Shown here: positions 44,839 to 53,653 of the stretch, one piece after another | Layout: every line of letters begins with the position of its first letter | Numbering within the stretch: position 1 is the stretch's first letter | From: Brevundimonas sp. | GTDB taxonomy: Bacteria; Pseudomonadota; Alphaproteobacteria; Caulobacterales; Caulobacteraceae | Assembly: GCF_016742135.1 (NCBI RefSeq) | Contig: NZ_JACVCG010000002.1 | Span: forward strand, 310,001 to 374,000 | Direction of reading: 5' to 3' | Length of the DNA: 64,000 nt | Notes under the pieces: generated by a model | The model's database searches: none | Told to the model about the DNA's origin: nothing | Seen by the model: only the letters and a program-made list of their open reading frames with translations | Translations under genes and position numbers: made by a program

Positions 44839-45597
44839 TCAGCGGCGGAAGGCGTAGGTGGTGGCCAGAAGCGGCGCGATGTCCACGCCGACCACGGTCT
44901 GCGGCTCGGAGGCCGGCCGAAGGCCTTCCTCGCGCTCACGCCGGGAGACACACAGGGTCGCCTGATCCGCGAGGACCAGAAAGTTCGGTGAGGTCGGCAG
45001 ACTCTCGAGAATACAGCCGTCGAAATAGGGGTAGGTCGCGTCCTCGGAACAGCCGAATGACGACCGGTCCCGCCGCGCCGCACTGATGACCATCCGGTTC
45101 GGGGCCGCCAGCCGGTCGGCGAACACGCCCGAGAAACAGGCCGAAACGATCACCACCGTCGGCCGCGTCCCGCACCAGCCGTCAATCCGGCGCGCCATCT
45201 CGTCGGGGCTCATCAGGCGATTGGGGCCGAACACGATCCCGCGCGGCGATCCGTGGGAGGTGAAATACAGAAAGCACCCCCGGGTCGCCTGTTCGGCATT
45301 GCGCCCTATGGCGTCCAGCGCCTGATCGGCCGAGGTCGGGTTGGGTACATCGGGGCGCAGGGTAAAGTCGACCATGTCGGCCCGCGCAAAGCCGACGTCC
45401 TGGAAGCCCGCCACCAAATCGCGACGCGCATTGTCGAAAGCCTGGATCGGCGTGCCCCGGCTGGTGGTCCAGTCGGCGGCGACGATCGACGCGGCCCAGC
45501 CGTCGAATGCGCCTTCGGAAGTCTGACCGCTCGAGGTGGTCGCGCAGGCCGCCAGCGACAGGCCGGCGATGAGGGTGACAACGGCACGACGGATCAT
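44839..45597 (-). CDS. C13 (legumain/caspase-like) peptidase, predicted lipoprotein
   Basis: The 252-residue protein has a lipoprotein signal (MIRRAVVTLIAGLSLAAC, Cys18). The catalytic pair of the clan CD C13 family is visible: His115 in FTSHGSPRGI and Cys154 in IVSACFSGVF, each after a hydrophobic strand, plus MVISAARRDRSSFGCSEDAT. C13 peptidases cleave after Asn or Asp; related bacterial lipoproteins are uncharacterised. It lies upstream of nothing obvious; the 2OG oxygenase is 84 bases away on the same strand. Confidence 0.85.
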   Translation of the reverse strand: MIRRAVVTLIAGLSLAACATTSSGQTSEGAFDGWAASIVAADWTTSRGTPIQAFDNARRDLVAGFQDVGFARADMVDFTLRPDVPNPTSADQALDAIGRNAEQATRGCFLYFTSHGSPRGIVFGPNRLMSPDEMARRIDGWCGTRPTVVIVSACFSGVFADRLAAPNRMVISAARRDRSSFGCSEDATYPYFDGCILESLPTSPNFLVLADQATLCVSRREREEGLRPASEPQTVVGVDIAPLLATTYAFRR

Positions 45598-45681
45598 TTG
45601 CGGCTCCCCAGCCCAATCAGCGTTACACGCCATTGATCCCGGCGAAACGGCGAGGGTCAACCCGTCGGAAGCTGATTCCCC

Positions 45682-46581
45682 TCACCCCGGCGGCCGCCAT
45701 TTGCCCGGGGGCTGCCAGGTGGGTGCCTGTCCTCCGGGCGACAGGATCGACAGCGGGTCCCGGGCCGGGCTGGCCTGCGGTTTGGCGAGGATGGCCGACA
45801 GAGGCTGGACCTGTGCGGAAGCCGGGGCGGGTGCGGGAGGATAAAGCTCCGGATAGATATGGGCATCGGCCTTGCGCTGATCGAAAGTGTAAAAGGCCGG
45901 CATGGTAATGCGGCGCCCGCGCGTAACCTTCAGCACGCCATGCTCGTGGTGATAGCCGGCGCTGAACGCCACCAGCATGCCCCGCCTCGGCTTCAGCACC
46001 CGGTCCTTGGCGGTGAAGTACAGTTCTCCGCCCTCATAGTCGTCGTTCAGATAGACGATGCTGGAAAAGTCCCGCCACGGGGTGCTGTGGGCCGTGCCGT
46101 CGGGATTGCTGTTGTCGGTGTGGGGTGGCAGGCACGAGCCCTGTTCCCAGATGTTCAGCTGCACCGTGTCGGTCCACAGCGGGCGGGTCAGGGCATAGAA
46201 CTCACCCAGCATGGCGGTCGCCCGCTTCTGGAACCCACCCATGATCGCCGCCGCCGAGGCATCGTGCGCCGCGACATCGGTCATATAGACGATCCGGCCC
46301 TCCCAGAAGTCGATGCCGATGCGGCGATGTTTCACCAGGCCGTGCAACCGGTCGAACATGCCCAGCAGGCGGTCACATTCCGCCGACGTCAGGAAGTCCG
46401 GAACGATGATGAAATCCTGCTCCCCATACTGGTCCGGGGTGATCGGAGCCGTCGCCTCGGACGGCGTCAGGACGCCATCGACGACGCGCCTGCGGCCCGC
46501 GAAATTCGCCTCGGTCTGGCCGGGATCAATGGTCGCCATCAGACTGTCCGACGCCCACGCCCTGCGATCCACTGCGTTCAT
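45682..46581 (-). CDS. 2-oxoglutarate/Fe(II)-dependent oxygenase (prolyl-4-hydroxylase type)
   Basis: The 299-residue protein contains the 2OG-Fe(II) triad: His/Asp in CLPPHTDNSNPDG near residue 154, the distal His in AGYHHEHGVLKV near residue 213 and the 2OG-binding Arg in RGRRITMPAFYTF, with a SIVYLNDDYEGGELYFTAK strand typical of P4Hc domains. A Pro-rich tail of about 55 residues follows. The substrate is unknown. ATG 46581 follows CGGAG by eight bases; a GTG three codons upstream is possible. Confidence 0.88.
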   Translation of the reverse strand: MNAVDRRAWASDSLMATIDPGQTEANFAGRRRVVDGVLTPSEATAPITPDQYGEQDFIIVPDFLTSAECDRLLGMFDRLHGLVKHRRIGIDFWEGRIVYMTDVAAHDASAAAIMGGFQKRATAMLGEFYALTRPLWTDTVQLNIWEQGSCLPPHTDNSNPDGTAHSTPWRDFSSIVYLNDDYEGGELYFTAKDRVLKPRRGMLVAFSAGYHHEHGVLKVTRGRRITMPAFYTFDQRKADAHIYPELYPPAPAPASAQVQPLSAILAKPQASPARDPLSILSPGGQAPTWQPPGKWRPPG

Positions 46582-46843
46582 GCGGTCCACTCCGTATTAC
46601 GGACTGAATTCGCTAAACTATGGAGGAGGCGTTGGGAAGTGACAGGGGCTGACGGCGGGGGCCAGTCCAGAGATTATAACTTATGACCGTTCTTGGCGCC
46701 TAGCTCCAGACCCGAGCGACAGTGGCTTCCCTCACCCGAAAAGCACGTTACAAGCTTTGCCTATGGCTCATAAAGGGTGCGGAATAGATGTGGATGTTTC
46801 GACGGCCCGTTGATCGGCTCAAACTATTCGCAGGGGGCCTAGA

Positions 46844-47857
46844 TTGAAGCCTCTCTTCGACTACGATTTTAGCAAGCGGGTCATTCTGGACACAAATACG
46901 CTGCTCAACGCCACCTTCAATCGTGGTGGCTTGGCGGCTCATGCCATCTCTGTTCTTCGAAGAATGGCTACCCCGGTCTATGTCACACCGTCGATTGAAG
47001 CGGAGGTTGGGCGCGTTTCGGATCGTTTGAAGCGGAAGTACAGGCTAGCGTATGACCCGGCACAGGCAGTCCGCACTGTTCTTCGCGCTCAAGGAATACT
47101 TTTTGCTCCGCCTCCCAGAGGACCTCCAATTCCGCACGTCAATAAAATTGACGAACCGATTGCGCGCGCAGCGCGGCACCTCGATGCAGCAATTATAACG
47201 GACGACATTGAGTTCATCGTGGAGGCGCGTGCTGCGGGCATTGAAGCGTGGCAGTACTGGGAGGTGTCCAGAAGCTACAGCGGCGATGGCGAGCTCCCCG
47301 ATCTCTCGAAAGTCGTCCGCTATGGTGCTCCTAATGGCAAATGTGGCTACATATTTGTACGCGCGGTGCCCGGCAGCTGGGCGGGGCTCAAAATCGAGGA
47401 GCGGTTCTCGATCTGCGAAATCAGCGAGGGGCTATGGCTGTACTACGACGGCCTGAGTGAGCAGTGGAAAGTTCAGACCCCGGCGGGCGAGATTGTGCGA
47501 CTGTCGATGCCTCTGGAAAACGACGGCCACTATATCGTCGGGGTCAACCTGCGGCCAACTGAGAAGGGGTGTCATATCGCTTTGATGGCGGCGAAACAGG
47601 GCGGCCAAGAAGCCATCGCAAGAGCCGATGTCCGAGCGGCTGGGAAAGGCATAGGTAATTCGGAGCTAAGTATCGGCCATAACCGCCACCAGCTTGAGCA
47701 CTGGAACGGAGCGATCAAAGATCTAGTGGTGGCATCGGGCAGCCTCCCACCTCGGACCTTCAGGCTCTTGGTATCGACGGAAGACCTGTCTCCGAATCCC
47801 GCAGACTCCGATACGCTAGCGGAAGCCGTACAGAGGGTCATCGCGCTTGTGAGATAG
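46844..47857 (+). CDS. PIN-domain protein with a C-terminal LamG/concanavalin-like region
   Basis: The 337-residue protein starts with TTG at 46844 after CAGGGGGCC. Residues 10-130 look like a PIN nuclease: Asp16 in VILDTNTLLNATF, Glu in PSIEAEVGRV near 52-54, Asp103 in KIDEPIARAARHL and Asp120/121 in AIITDDIEFIVEARAAG. The rest is beta-rich and ends HWNGAIKDLVVASGSLP, a pattern like concanavalin/LamG lectin-like folds (inference). There is no antitoxin gene beside it. Codon use is less GC-biased than neighbours. I do not recognise the fusion. Confidence 0.65.
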   Translation: MKPLFDYDFSKRVILDTNTLLNATFNRGGLAAHAISVLRRMATPVYVTPSIEAEVGRVSDRLKRKYRLAYDPAQAVRTVLRAQGILFAPPPRGPPIPHVNKIDEPIARAARHLDAAIITDDIEFIVEARAAGIEAWQYWEVSRSYSGDGELPDLSKVVRYGAPNGKCGYIFVRAVPGSWAGLKIEERFSICEISEGLWLYYDGLSEQWKVQTPAGEIVRLSMPLENDGHYIVGVNLRPTEKGCHIALMAAKQGGQEAIARADVRAAGKGIGNSELSIGHNRHQLEHWNGAIKDLVVASGSLPPRTFRLLVSTEDLSPNPADSDTLAEAVQRVIALVR

Positions 47858-47913
47858 GCCGGGTCCGCTTCTCGCAACCCCCTGCCACGGACCGCTGCAG
47901 CTAGCCAGCCGCT

Positions 47914-48405
47914 CTACTTCTTCCGGAACTGGTCCAGAGAGACGACCTTGGGGCCGTCGTCGCCGGACGGCGGAGGCGGGGTGGTCGGCTCGGCCGGTGC
48001 CTCCTCGACCGGGTCCTCGACCACCTCTTCGACCACGGTCTCGAACTGCAGCAGGAACTGCACCGACGGGTCGAAGAAGCGGGTGATGGCGAGATAGGGG
48101 ACGGTCATGGCCTTGGGCACGCCCCCGAACCGCAGCATCACGCTGAACCGGTCGGCCTCGACCGCGAGATCCTCATACTGGTGCTGCAGGACGACGGTCA
48201 TCTCTTCCGGATATTTGGCCACCACGTCGGGGGGCAGCAGGACGCCGGGTGCCCGCGTCTGGAAGGTGATGTAGAAGTGGTGCGCCCCGGGCAGGCCGCC
48301 GGGTTCGGCCGCGCGTTCAAGCGCGGCACGGATCACGCCGCGCAGGGCATCCTGTGCCAGGCGTTCATAGTGCATTTCATCGACGGGAGGGGTCGCGCTG
48401 GTCAT
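47914..48405 (-). CDS. sspB: ClpXP adaptor protein SspB (alphaproteobacterial type)
   Basis: SspB tethers ssrA-tagged substrates to ClpXP. The 163-residue protein from ATG 48405 has the alpha-SspB core (MHYERLAQDALRGVIRAALE, FYITFQTRAPGVLLP, MTVVLQHQYEDLAVEADRFS, MLRFGGVPKAMTVPYLAITR), a flexible acidic/Pro linker and the C-terminal XB-like ClpX-binding tail KVVSLDQFRKK. The permuted ssrA gene lies just upstream on the same strand, so adaptor and tag are neighbours. Confidence 0.93.
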   Translation of the reverse strand: MTSATPPVDEMHYERLAQDALRGVIRAALERAAEPGGLPGAHHFYITFQTRAPGVLLPPDVVAKYPEEMTVVLQHQYEDLAVEADRFSVMLRFGGVPKAMTVPYLAITRFFDPSVQFLLQFETVVEEVVEDPVEEAPAEPTTPPPPSGDDGPKVVSLDQFRKK

Positions 48406-48489
48406 GCCTGCCTCTGTGAGGAACGGACCCTGATAACCCCGCGCGCCCATCAGCGGAAGGGCAGTCTCGCCATCAATGCAGGAAAGCGC

Positions 48490-48820
48490 CGGGATTCTGT
48501 TGCCAGGCTCCCGACAGGCCCCGCCTGAAGATCTGAACCTCCAGGAGTTTAGATTGGAATTACCGGAACCGCATTACGCGGCGACAGCGTATTCCCCAGC
48601 GAAGTTATCGTTCGCAGTTAGAAAACGGCCCGATGACGATGGGCCAGTACGAGCGAAAGCAATCTTCTTTACACGTCCGTCGATGCTAGTCGGCCCCATG
48701 ATCTCCGCCGATAACGCGGGGGAAATGGTGGAGCCGCCGGGAATCGCACCCGGGTCCGGTCCGCTTATTACAAGCGCCTTTATCGCCATAGTCCGGGCGA
48801 ACCCGGACCTTCCCAATATA
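48490..48820 (-). ncRNA. ssrA: Two-piece (circularly permuted) tmRNA
   Basis: Read on the minus strand, an acceptor piece comes first (about 48820-48726). It includes a UUCG-capped hairpin at 48808-48791, a T-arm-like CCGGGTGCGATTCCCGG and the 3' end CGGCGGCTCCACCA. After a short intervening segment the coding piece begins at 48697 with GGGGCCG, which pairs with CGGCTCC of the acceptor end. The tag reading frame (48615-48574) encodes ANDNFAGEYAVAA then TAA. This is the permuted arrangement known from alphaproteobacteria; the piece ends are approximate. Confidence 0.9.
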
Positions 48821-48927
48821 GGGGCGAAGGGATGAAAATCCAATAACCGGCCACAGCATCCGTTAGCGCTGGCCAGAGACGCGGACCTGGGGCAATCAAC
48901 GGAAACCATTTTTCCAAGGAGGCCCCT

Positions 48928-49494
48928 GTGTTCACCCGTCTTCTCATGATTGCCGTGGTGCTGGCCCTGGGGTCCGGCCTCGCCACAGCGCCCGCCCTGG
49001 CCCAGGACGCTTCGAAAGCCACCTTGTCCGCCTCCGACCGCGCGGGTCTCGACGCCCGGATCGATCAGATGAGCGGCATGATCGAGGCCGGGCAGTTCTC
49101 GGCCATGATCGAATTCCTGCCACCGAAGGTGCTTCAGACCATCGCCGACACCTACGGAGTCACTGCCGACGAGGCGCGGGAGGCCAGCCGGCAGATGGTG
49201 GATGAACTGATGAGCCAGGTGACCATCGTAGAATACGACGTCGACCTGGCCGGAGCCGAGACCTTCGTCACCCCGGACGGCAGCCGGCAGTATGTCATCC
49301 TTGACCTCAACATGGTGATGGAAACCCAGGGCATCCGGGTGAAGGCCGTGTCGCCCAATCTCGCCTTCAAGGATGACGGCGTCTGGTACATCATGGACGT
49401 CAACGACCCCGCCCAGGCGGCCATCCTCCGCCAGGCCTACCCCGAGTTCGAAGGTGTCACCTTCCAGCCCGGCACCATGGAAATCATCGAGTAG
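48928..49494 (+). CDS. Exported protein of unknown function
   Basis: The 188-residue protein starts with GTG 48928 after AAGGAGG. A signal peptide (LLMIAVVLALGSGLATAPAL, cleaved near ALAQ at residue 26) is followed by an acidic mature domain with helices (LDARIDQMSGMIEAGQFSAM, ADEAREASRQMVDELMSQV) and beta strands (TIVEYDVDLAGAETF, RQYVILDLNMVMETQGIRVK), ending in a WYIMDVNDPAQAAILRQAYP segment. No family recognised. The next gene follows 27 bases later on the same strand. Confidence 0.75.
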   Translation: MFTRLLMIAVVLALGSGLATAPALAQDASKATLSASDRAGLDARIDQMSGMIEAGQFSAMIEFLPPKVLQTIADTYGVTADEAREASRQMVDELMSQVTIVEYDVDLAGAETFVTPDGSRQYVILDLNMVMETQGIRVKAVSPNLAFKDDGVWYIMDVNDPAQAAILRQAYPEFEGVTFQPGTMEIIE

Positions 49495-49521
49495 CGCCCA
49501 GCGCCGGGGGAGAAGGCTATC

Positions 49522-50388
49522 GTGACCGTGCTGAGGAGTTCGCATCGTCTGCTTCTGGTTTATGGCGCACTGAGCCTGGCGACCGTGGGGCTGGGATGCC
49601 TGATCTGTGCGCTGGCGGGCGTGCCGACCGGATCCTGGGTGCGCAATCTGATCGCCTGGGGCGTGGGTCTGACCGCTGCCTGGGGGATTGCCACCCTCGC
49701 CGGAAAGCGGACCGCGACCGTCCTGCTCGGGCTGGCGGCCCTGCTCGTGGCCGCCAGCCTGCTGGGCCCGGCGCAGCAGGGGGTGCACCGCTGGCTGGTG
49801 CTGGGCCCGCTGCACATCAACCTTGCCCTGCTGATGCTGCCGATGGCCGTCGTGGCCCTGGGCTGGACGCGGGAGCGCGCGTCCAGCTGGGGTCTCGCTC
49901 TTGTCCTTCTGGGCCTTCTGGTCCTCCAGCCCGATGCCTCACAGACGACGGCGTTCGCGGGGGCAATGGCCCTCATCGCGCTTCGGGCACCGCTTTCGAC
50001 GCCTGTGCGGGTCGGCCTTGTCACGGTGGCTGCCGGGCTGACCGCCTTCAGCTGGCTGAGGCCTGATCCGCTGGCGCCCGTACCCGAGGTCGAGGAGATC
50101 GTCGCTCTGGCCTGGGGCATCACGCCGGTGCTGGCAGTGGCGGCGGTCGTCCTGATCCTCGCGACAGCGCTGGCCCCGATGCCAGGTGCCCGGTCGGGTG
50201 CGAGGCTGCCCGGCATGGGCCTGCCCCTGTCAGTCTATTTCCTGCTGACGGTCGGCACGACCCTGTTCGGGGCCTTCCCCATGCCCCTGCTGGGGATCGG
50301 CATGAGCCCCATCGTGGGCTTCTGGCTGGGGGTCGGTCTGCTGGCCGCGCAGATCAGATGCGCTCCCAGTCCGGCATCTGATTCCTGA
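49522..50388 (+). CDS. Polytopic membrane protein, weakly SEDS (FtsW/RodA)-like
   Basis: The 288-residue protein (GTG at 49522) has about eight to nine membrane helices. Segments [20 protein letters not shown] near residue 89, [20 protein letters not shown] near residue 128 and [20 protein letters not shown] near residue 256 echo FtsW/RodA landmarks (RW...GP, QPD-G-T, PL.GxG.S), but it is roughly 100 residues short and key residues differ. If related, it is a degenerate SEDS protein; otherwise unknown. Its end overlaps the convergent miaA by 35 bases. Confidence 0.5.
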   Translation: MTVLRSSHRLLLVYGALSLATVGLGCLICALAGVPTGSWVRNLIAWGVGLTAAWGIATLAGKRTATVLLGLAALLVAASLLGPAQQGVHRWLVLGPLHINLALLMLPMAVVALGWTRERASSWGLALVLLGLLVLQPDASQTTAFAGAMALIALRAPLSTPVRVGLVTVAAGLTAFSWLRPDPLAPVPEVEEIVALAWGITPVLAVAAVVLILATALAPMPGARSGARLPGMGLPLSVYFLLTVGTTLFGAFPMPLLGIGMSPIVGFWLGVGLLAAQIRCAPSPASDS

Positions 50389-51226
50389 ACCAGGTCAGCT
50401 GGCGTTTGGCATAGTTGCGGGTGGCCTGACGCATCTGGGCCAGCGCCTCCTCCCGCGAGGTCTCACCGCGAAGATGCGCTGCCAGCTCTCGCACGCCGAC
50501 CGCCTTCATGACCGGCAGGGCAGGGGACAGGCCTTGGTCCATCAGGGCCCGCACCTCACCCAGCGCCCCGCGTTCCAGCATCACGGCGCAGCGGGCATCG
50601 CAGGCAGTATACAAGGCCTCGCGTTCCGGCAGGATCAACTGACCGGTCCAGCGGCCGGGGCTCAGGATCGGGCGGGTGTCGGCTTGCCAGTCCGACAGGG
50701 CCCGTCCGGTATGCGTGGCCACCGCCATGGCGCGGATCAACCGTTGCCGGTCATTGGCCTCGATCCGCGCTGCGGCCTCGGGATCGACCCCCGCCAGTCG
50801 CTGCCGGAATGCCGTCTCGCCCACCCGGTCATAATCGGCCTCGACGGCCTGCCGCACCGCGTCTGGCACCGGCGGAATGTCGGCCAGCCCCCGGGTGAGG
50901 GCCGTGAAATACAGGCCCGTGCCGCCGACCAGCACGGCGGGCCGCCCCCCGATCTCGTCCAGCAGGTCCTCGACCGCCCGCACCCAGCGCCCGACCGACC
51001 AGGGGTCATCGCCCGCCGCCACGCCGTACAGCCGGTGCTCGGCCCGCGCCTCTTCCTCCGCATCCGGTCGGGCGCTCAGCACGCGCAGCCCGGCGTAAAG
51101 CTGCTGGCTGTCGGCATTGATGATTACCGCCCCGGTCCGTTCGGCCAGCTCAAGCGCCCGCGCCGACTTGCCCGACGCGGTCGGCCCCCCGATCAGGGTC
51201 AGTCTGGCGGCCTCGCCCTGGGACAA
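50354..51226 (-). CDS. miaA: tRNA dimethylallyltransferase
   Basis: MiaA prenylates A37 of tRNAs reading codons that start with U. The 290 residues have the P-loop [20 protein letters not shown] at the N-terminus, the tRNA-intercalation and active-site [20 protein letters not shown] near residue 40, [14 protein letters not shown] near residue 97, [20 protein letters not shown] near residue 161 and the C-terminal [15 protein letters not shown] near residue 268. Standard length. Confidence 0.95.
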   Translation of the reverse strand: MSQGEAARLTLIGGPTASGKSARALELAERTGAVIINADSQQLYAGLRVLSARPDAEEEARAEHRLYGVAAGDDPWSVGRWVRAVEDLLDEIGGRPAVLVGGTGLYFTALTRGLADIPPVPDAVRQAVEADYDRVGETAFRQRLAGVDPEAAARIEANDRQRLIRAMAVATHTGRALSDWQADTRPILSPGRWTGQLILPEREALYTACDARCAVMLERGALGEVRALMDQGLSPALPVMKAVGVRELAAHLRGETSREEALAQMRQATRNYAKRQLTWFRNQMPDWERI

Positions 51227-51299
51227 ATGGAACCTCGCGCCGATGCGGTCAGGGGGATAGAAGGTCCGGTAAACCCCCTCGCGCGCTCAGGAGCAAGCC

Positions 51300-52376
51300 G
51301 TGCCCGACAGACAGGCCGTCATCGATCTGCTGAACCGCCTGACCGATCCGGTCACCGGCGGCGGCCTGATGGACGGCGGCAAGGTCAAGGGTCTGGTGGT
51401 GGCCGAGGATCGCGCCGGCTTTGTGCTGGAGGTCAATCAGGCCGAGGTGACCCGCTATGCCCCCGTCCGCGACCAGGCCGAAGCCGCGCTCAAGGCCCTG
51501 CCGGGCATCACCCGCGTGTCGGTCATCCTGACGGCCGAGACCACACCGGCGCCCGCGCGCCGCACCGCCGGCCTGTCCAAGGCCGCCGTCGATCAGGGCC
51601 GCCCGAAGGCCCCGGTGCCCACTGACCGCCCCGACCATGTGCGCCGCGTCATCGCCGTCGGCAGCGGCAAGGGCGGGGTTGGCAAGTCGACCGTCGCGGT
51701 CAATCTGGCCGTGGCCCTGTCGCAGCAGGGGCTGCGTGTCGGCATTCTCGACGCCGATGTCCATGGCCCGTCGCTGCCGACCATGCTCGGCATCTCCGGC
51801 AAGCCCGACTATGTCGACGGCAAGATGGAGCCGCACCGGGTGCACGGGCTTGCCGCGATGTCCGTCGGCCTGCTGACCGAAGCCTCCGACGCCATGATCT
51901 GGCGCGGGCCGATGGCGTCGCAGGCCCTGACCCAGATGCTGACCCAGACCCGCTGGGGCACGGCTGAGGCGCCGCTGGACGTGCTGGTCGTTGACCTGCC
52001 GCCCGGCACCGGCGACGTGCATCTCAGCCTGATCCAGAAGACCCCGCTGGACGGCGCCATCATCGTCACTACGCCCCAGGAGGTCGCCCTCGCCGACGCC
52101 CGCCGCGCCCACGCCCTGTTCCAGAAAGTCGGCGCGCCGGTGCTCGGACTGGTCCAGACCATGAGCGGCGACATCTTCGGCACCGAAGGTGGTCCGGCCG
52201 AGGCGGATCGGCTGGGCATCCCCGTCCTCGGCGATATCCCCTTGGACGCCGCCGTCCGGCAGGCGGGCGATGCGGGCCGTCCCGTGACCCTCGACAGCCC
52301 CGACGGAGAGGCCGGCCGCCGCTTCACCGATCTGGCCCGTGCCGTGGCCGACAGGCTCAATCTCACGGCGTCCTGA
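51300..52376 (+). CDS. mrp: Mrp/NBP35-family iron-sulfur carrier ATPase
   Basis: Assembles or transfers Fe-S clusters. The 358-residue protein starts GTG 51300 (ribosome site CAGGAG). An N-terminal MIP18/DUF59-like domain (residues 1-90, AEAALKALPGITRVSVILTA) is linked to the deviant Walker A P-loop RVIAVGSGKGGVGKSTVAVN near residue 117, then DADVHGPSLPTMLGI, VDLPPGTGDVHLSLIQ near residue 230 and TTPQEVALADARRA. Alphaproteobacterial ApbC/Mrp length. The CxxC of canonical Mrp C-termini is not evident. Confidence 0.92.
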   Translation: MPDRQAVIDLLNRLTDPVTGGGLMDGGKVKGLVVAEDRAGFVLEVNQAEVTRYAPVRDQAEAALKALPGITRVSVILTAETTPAPARRTAGLSKAAVDQGRPKAPVPTDRPDHVRRVIAVGSGKGGVGKSTVAVNLAVALSQQGLRVGILDADVHGPSLPTMLGISGKPDYVDGKMEPHRVHGLAAMSVGLLTEASDAMIWRGPMASQALTQMLTQTRWGTAEAPLDVLVVDLPPGTGDVHLSLIQKTPLDGAIIVTTPQEVALADARRAHALFQKVGAPVLGLVQTMSGDIFGTEGGPAEADRLGIPVLGDIPLDAAVRQAGDAGRPVTLDSPDGEAGRRFTDLARAVADRLNLTAS

Positions 52377-52457
52377 GAAAAATCCGCGAGGCAGGGTTTT
52401 CAAACGCAACCCTAATCGCCACCTTGGCGGTTCCAGTCACTGAACCGCGAGCCTGCC

Positions 52458-53555
52458 ATGTCCGTCGATGCCCTGTTCCAGCCCTTCCAGATCAAGTCGC
52501 TGAAACTGCCCAACCGCATCGTCATGGCGCCCATGACCCGTTCCTTCTCGCCGGGCGGCATCCCGACCTCCGATGTGGCCGGCTACTATCGCCGGCGTGC
52601 CGAGGGCGACGTCGGCCTGATCATCACCGAGGGCACCGTCGTCGAGCGCCCCGCCGCGCGCAATGACGCCAACGTTCCCGTCTTCCACGGCGAGGCCCTG
52701 CCCGAATGGAAGAAGGTGGTCGACGAGGTCCACGCCGCAGGCGGCCTGATCGCGCCGCAGATCTGGCACGTCGGCTCGGCCCGCGGCCAGGGCGAGGACT
52801 GGAAGCCCCTCGGCAAGGTCGACAGCCCGTCCGGCATGACCACCCCCGGCAACCGCAAGCTGGAGCCCATGACCGAGGAAGACATCGCCGACACCATCGC
52901 CGCCTTCGGTCGCTCGGCGAAGGCCGCCCGCGAGCTGGGCTTTGACGCGGTCGAGATCCACGGCGCCCACGGCTATCTGATTGACCAGTTCTTCTGGAGC
53001 GGCCTGAACGATCGCAACGATCGCTGGGGCGGCCCGACCATCGCCGACCGCGCCCGCTTCGGCGCGGAGGTGGTCAAGGCAGTGCGCGAGGGCATCGGCC
53101 CCGACATGCCCCTGATCCTGCGCCTGTCCCAGTGGAAGTCCCACGACTTCGCCGCCAGGAATGCCCATACCCCGGATGAGCTGGCCCAGTGGCTGGCCCC
53201 GCTGTCGGAGGCCGGCGTCGACGTCTTCCACGGCTCGCAGCGCCGCTTCTGGGAGCCCGAGTTCGAGGGCTCGGACCTCAATTTCGCCGGCTGGATCAAG
53301 AAGCTGACGGGCAAGCCCACTATCACCGTCGGCTCGGTCGGTCTGGACGGAGAGTTCATCGCGGCCTTCGGGGGCGCGGGGTCGAAGCCCGCCTCGCTGG
53401 ACGGCCTGATCGCCCGGCTGGAGCGGGAGGAGTTCGATCTGGTCGCCGTCGGCCGCGCCCTGCTGGCCGACCCGTACTGGGTGCAGAAAATCCGCGACGG
53501 CCGTCTGGGTGAGCTCAAGGATTTCGAACGCTCGGCAATGGCGACGCTCAGCTAG
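52458..53555 (+). CDS. Old-yellow-enzyme family NADH:flavin oxidoreductase
   Basis: An FMN-binding TIM-barrel ene-reductase-type enzyme of 365 residues: FQIKSLKLPNRIVMAPMTRS near the N-terminus, IITEGTVVERPA, APQIWHVGSARG near residue 97, the substrate-binding VEIHGAHGYLIDQFFWSGLN near residue 165 (with DRWGGPT) and a C-terminal FDLVAVGRALLADPYW. It reduces activated C=C bonds or related substrates with NAD(P)H; the specific substrate is unknown. It stands alone, followed by a hairpin-forming repeat. Confidence 0.92.
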   Translation: MSVDALFQPFQIKSLKLPNRIVMAPMTRSFSPGGIPTSDVAGYYRRRAEGDVGLIITEGTVVERPAARNDANVPVFHGEALPEWKKVVDEVHAAGGLIAPQIWHVGSARGQGEDWKPLGKVDSPSGMTTPGNRKLEPMTEEDIADTIAAFGRSAKAARELGFDAVEIHGAHGYLIDQFFWSGLNDRNDRWGGPTIADRARFGAEVVKAVREGIGPDMPLILRLSQWKSHDFAARNAHTPDELAQWLAPLSEAGVDVFHGSQRRFWEPEFEGSDLNFAGWIKKLTGKPTITVGSVGLDGEFIAAFGGAGSKPASLDGLIARLEREEFDLVAVGRALLADPYWVQKIRDGRLGELKDFERSAMATLS

Positions 53556-53557
53556 GA

Positions 53558-53653
53558 AGTGGCGAGTGGCGCGTGATGAGTGGCGTGTAAGACGGGCGGC
53601 CGGACGTTCAGGCTTTCCTCGTCACTCGCCACTCGACACTCGACACTCATCAC
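53558..53653. repeat. Nested inverted-repeat element between OYE gene and ybjQ
   Basis: Left copy AGTGGCGAGTG (53558-53568) is the exact complement of CACTCGCCACT (53623-53633); GTGATGAGTG (53573-53582) is the complement of CACTCATCAC (53644-53653). Each side is itself repetitive (CGACACT units at 53634-53647). It may end transcription of both convergent genes. The right arm runs into the ybjQ stop. Confidence 0.7.
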
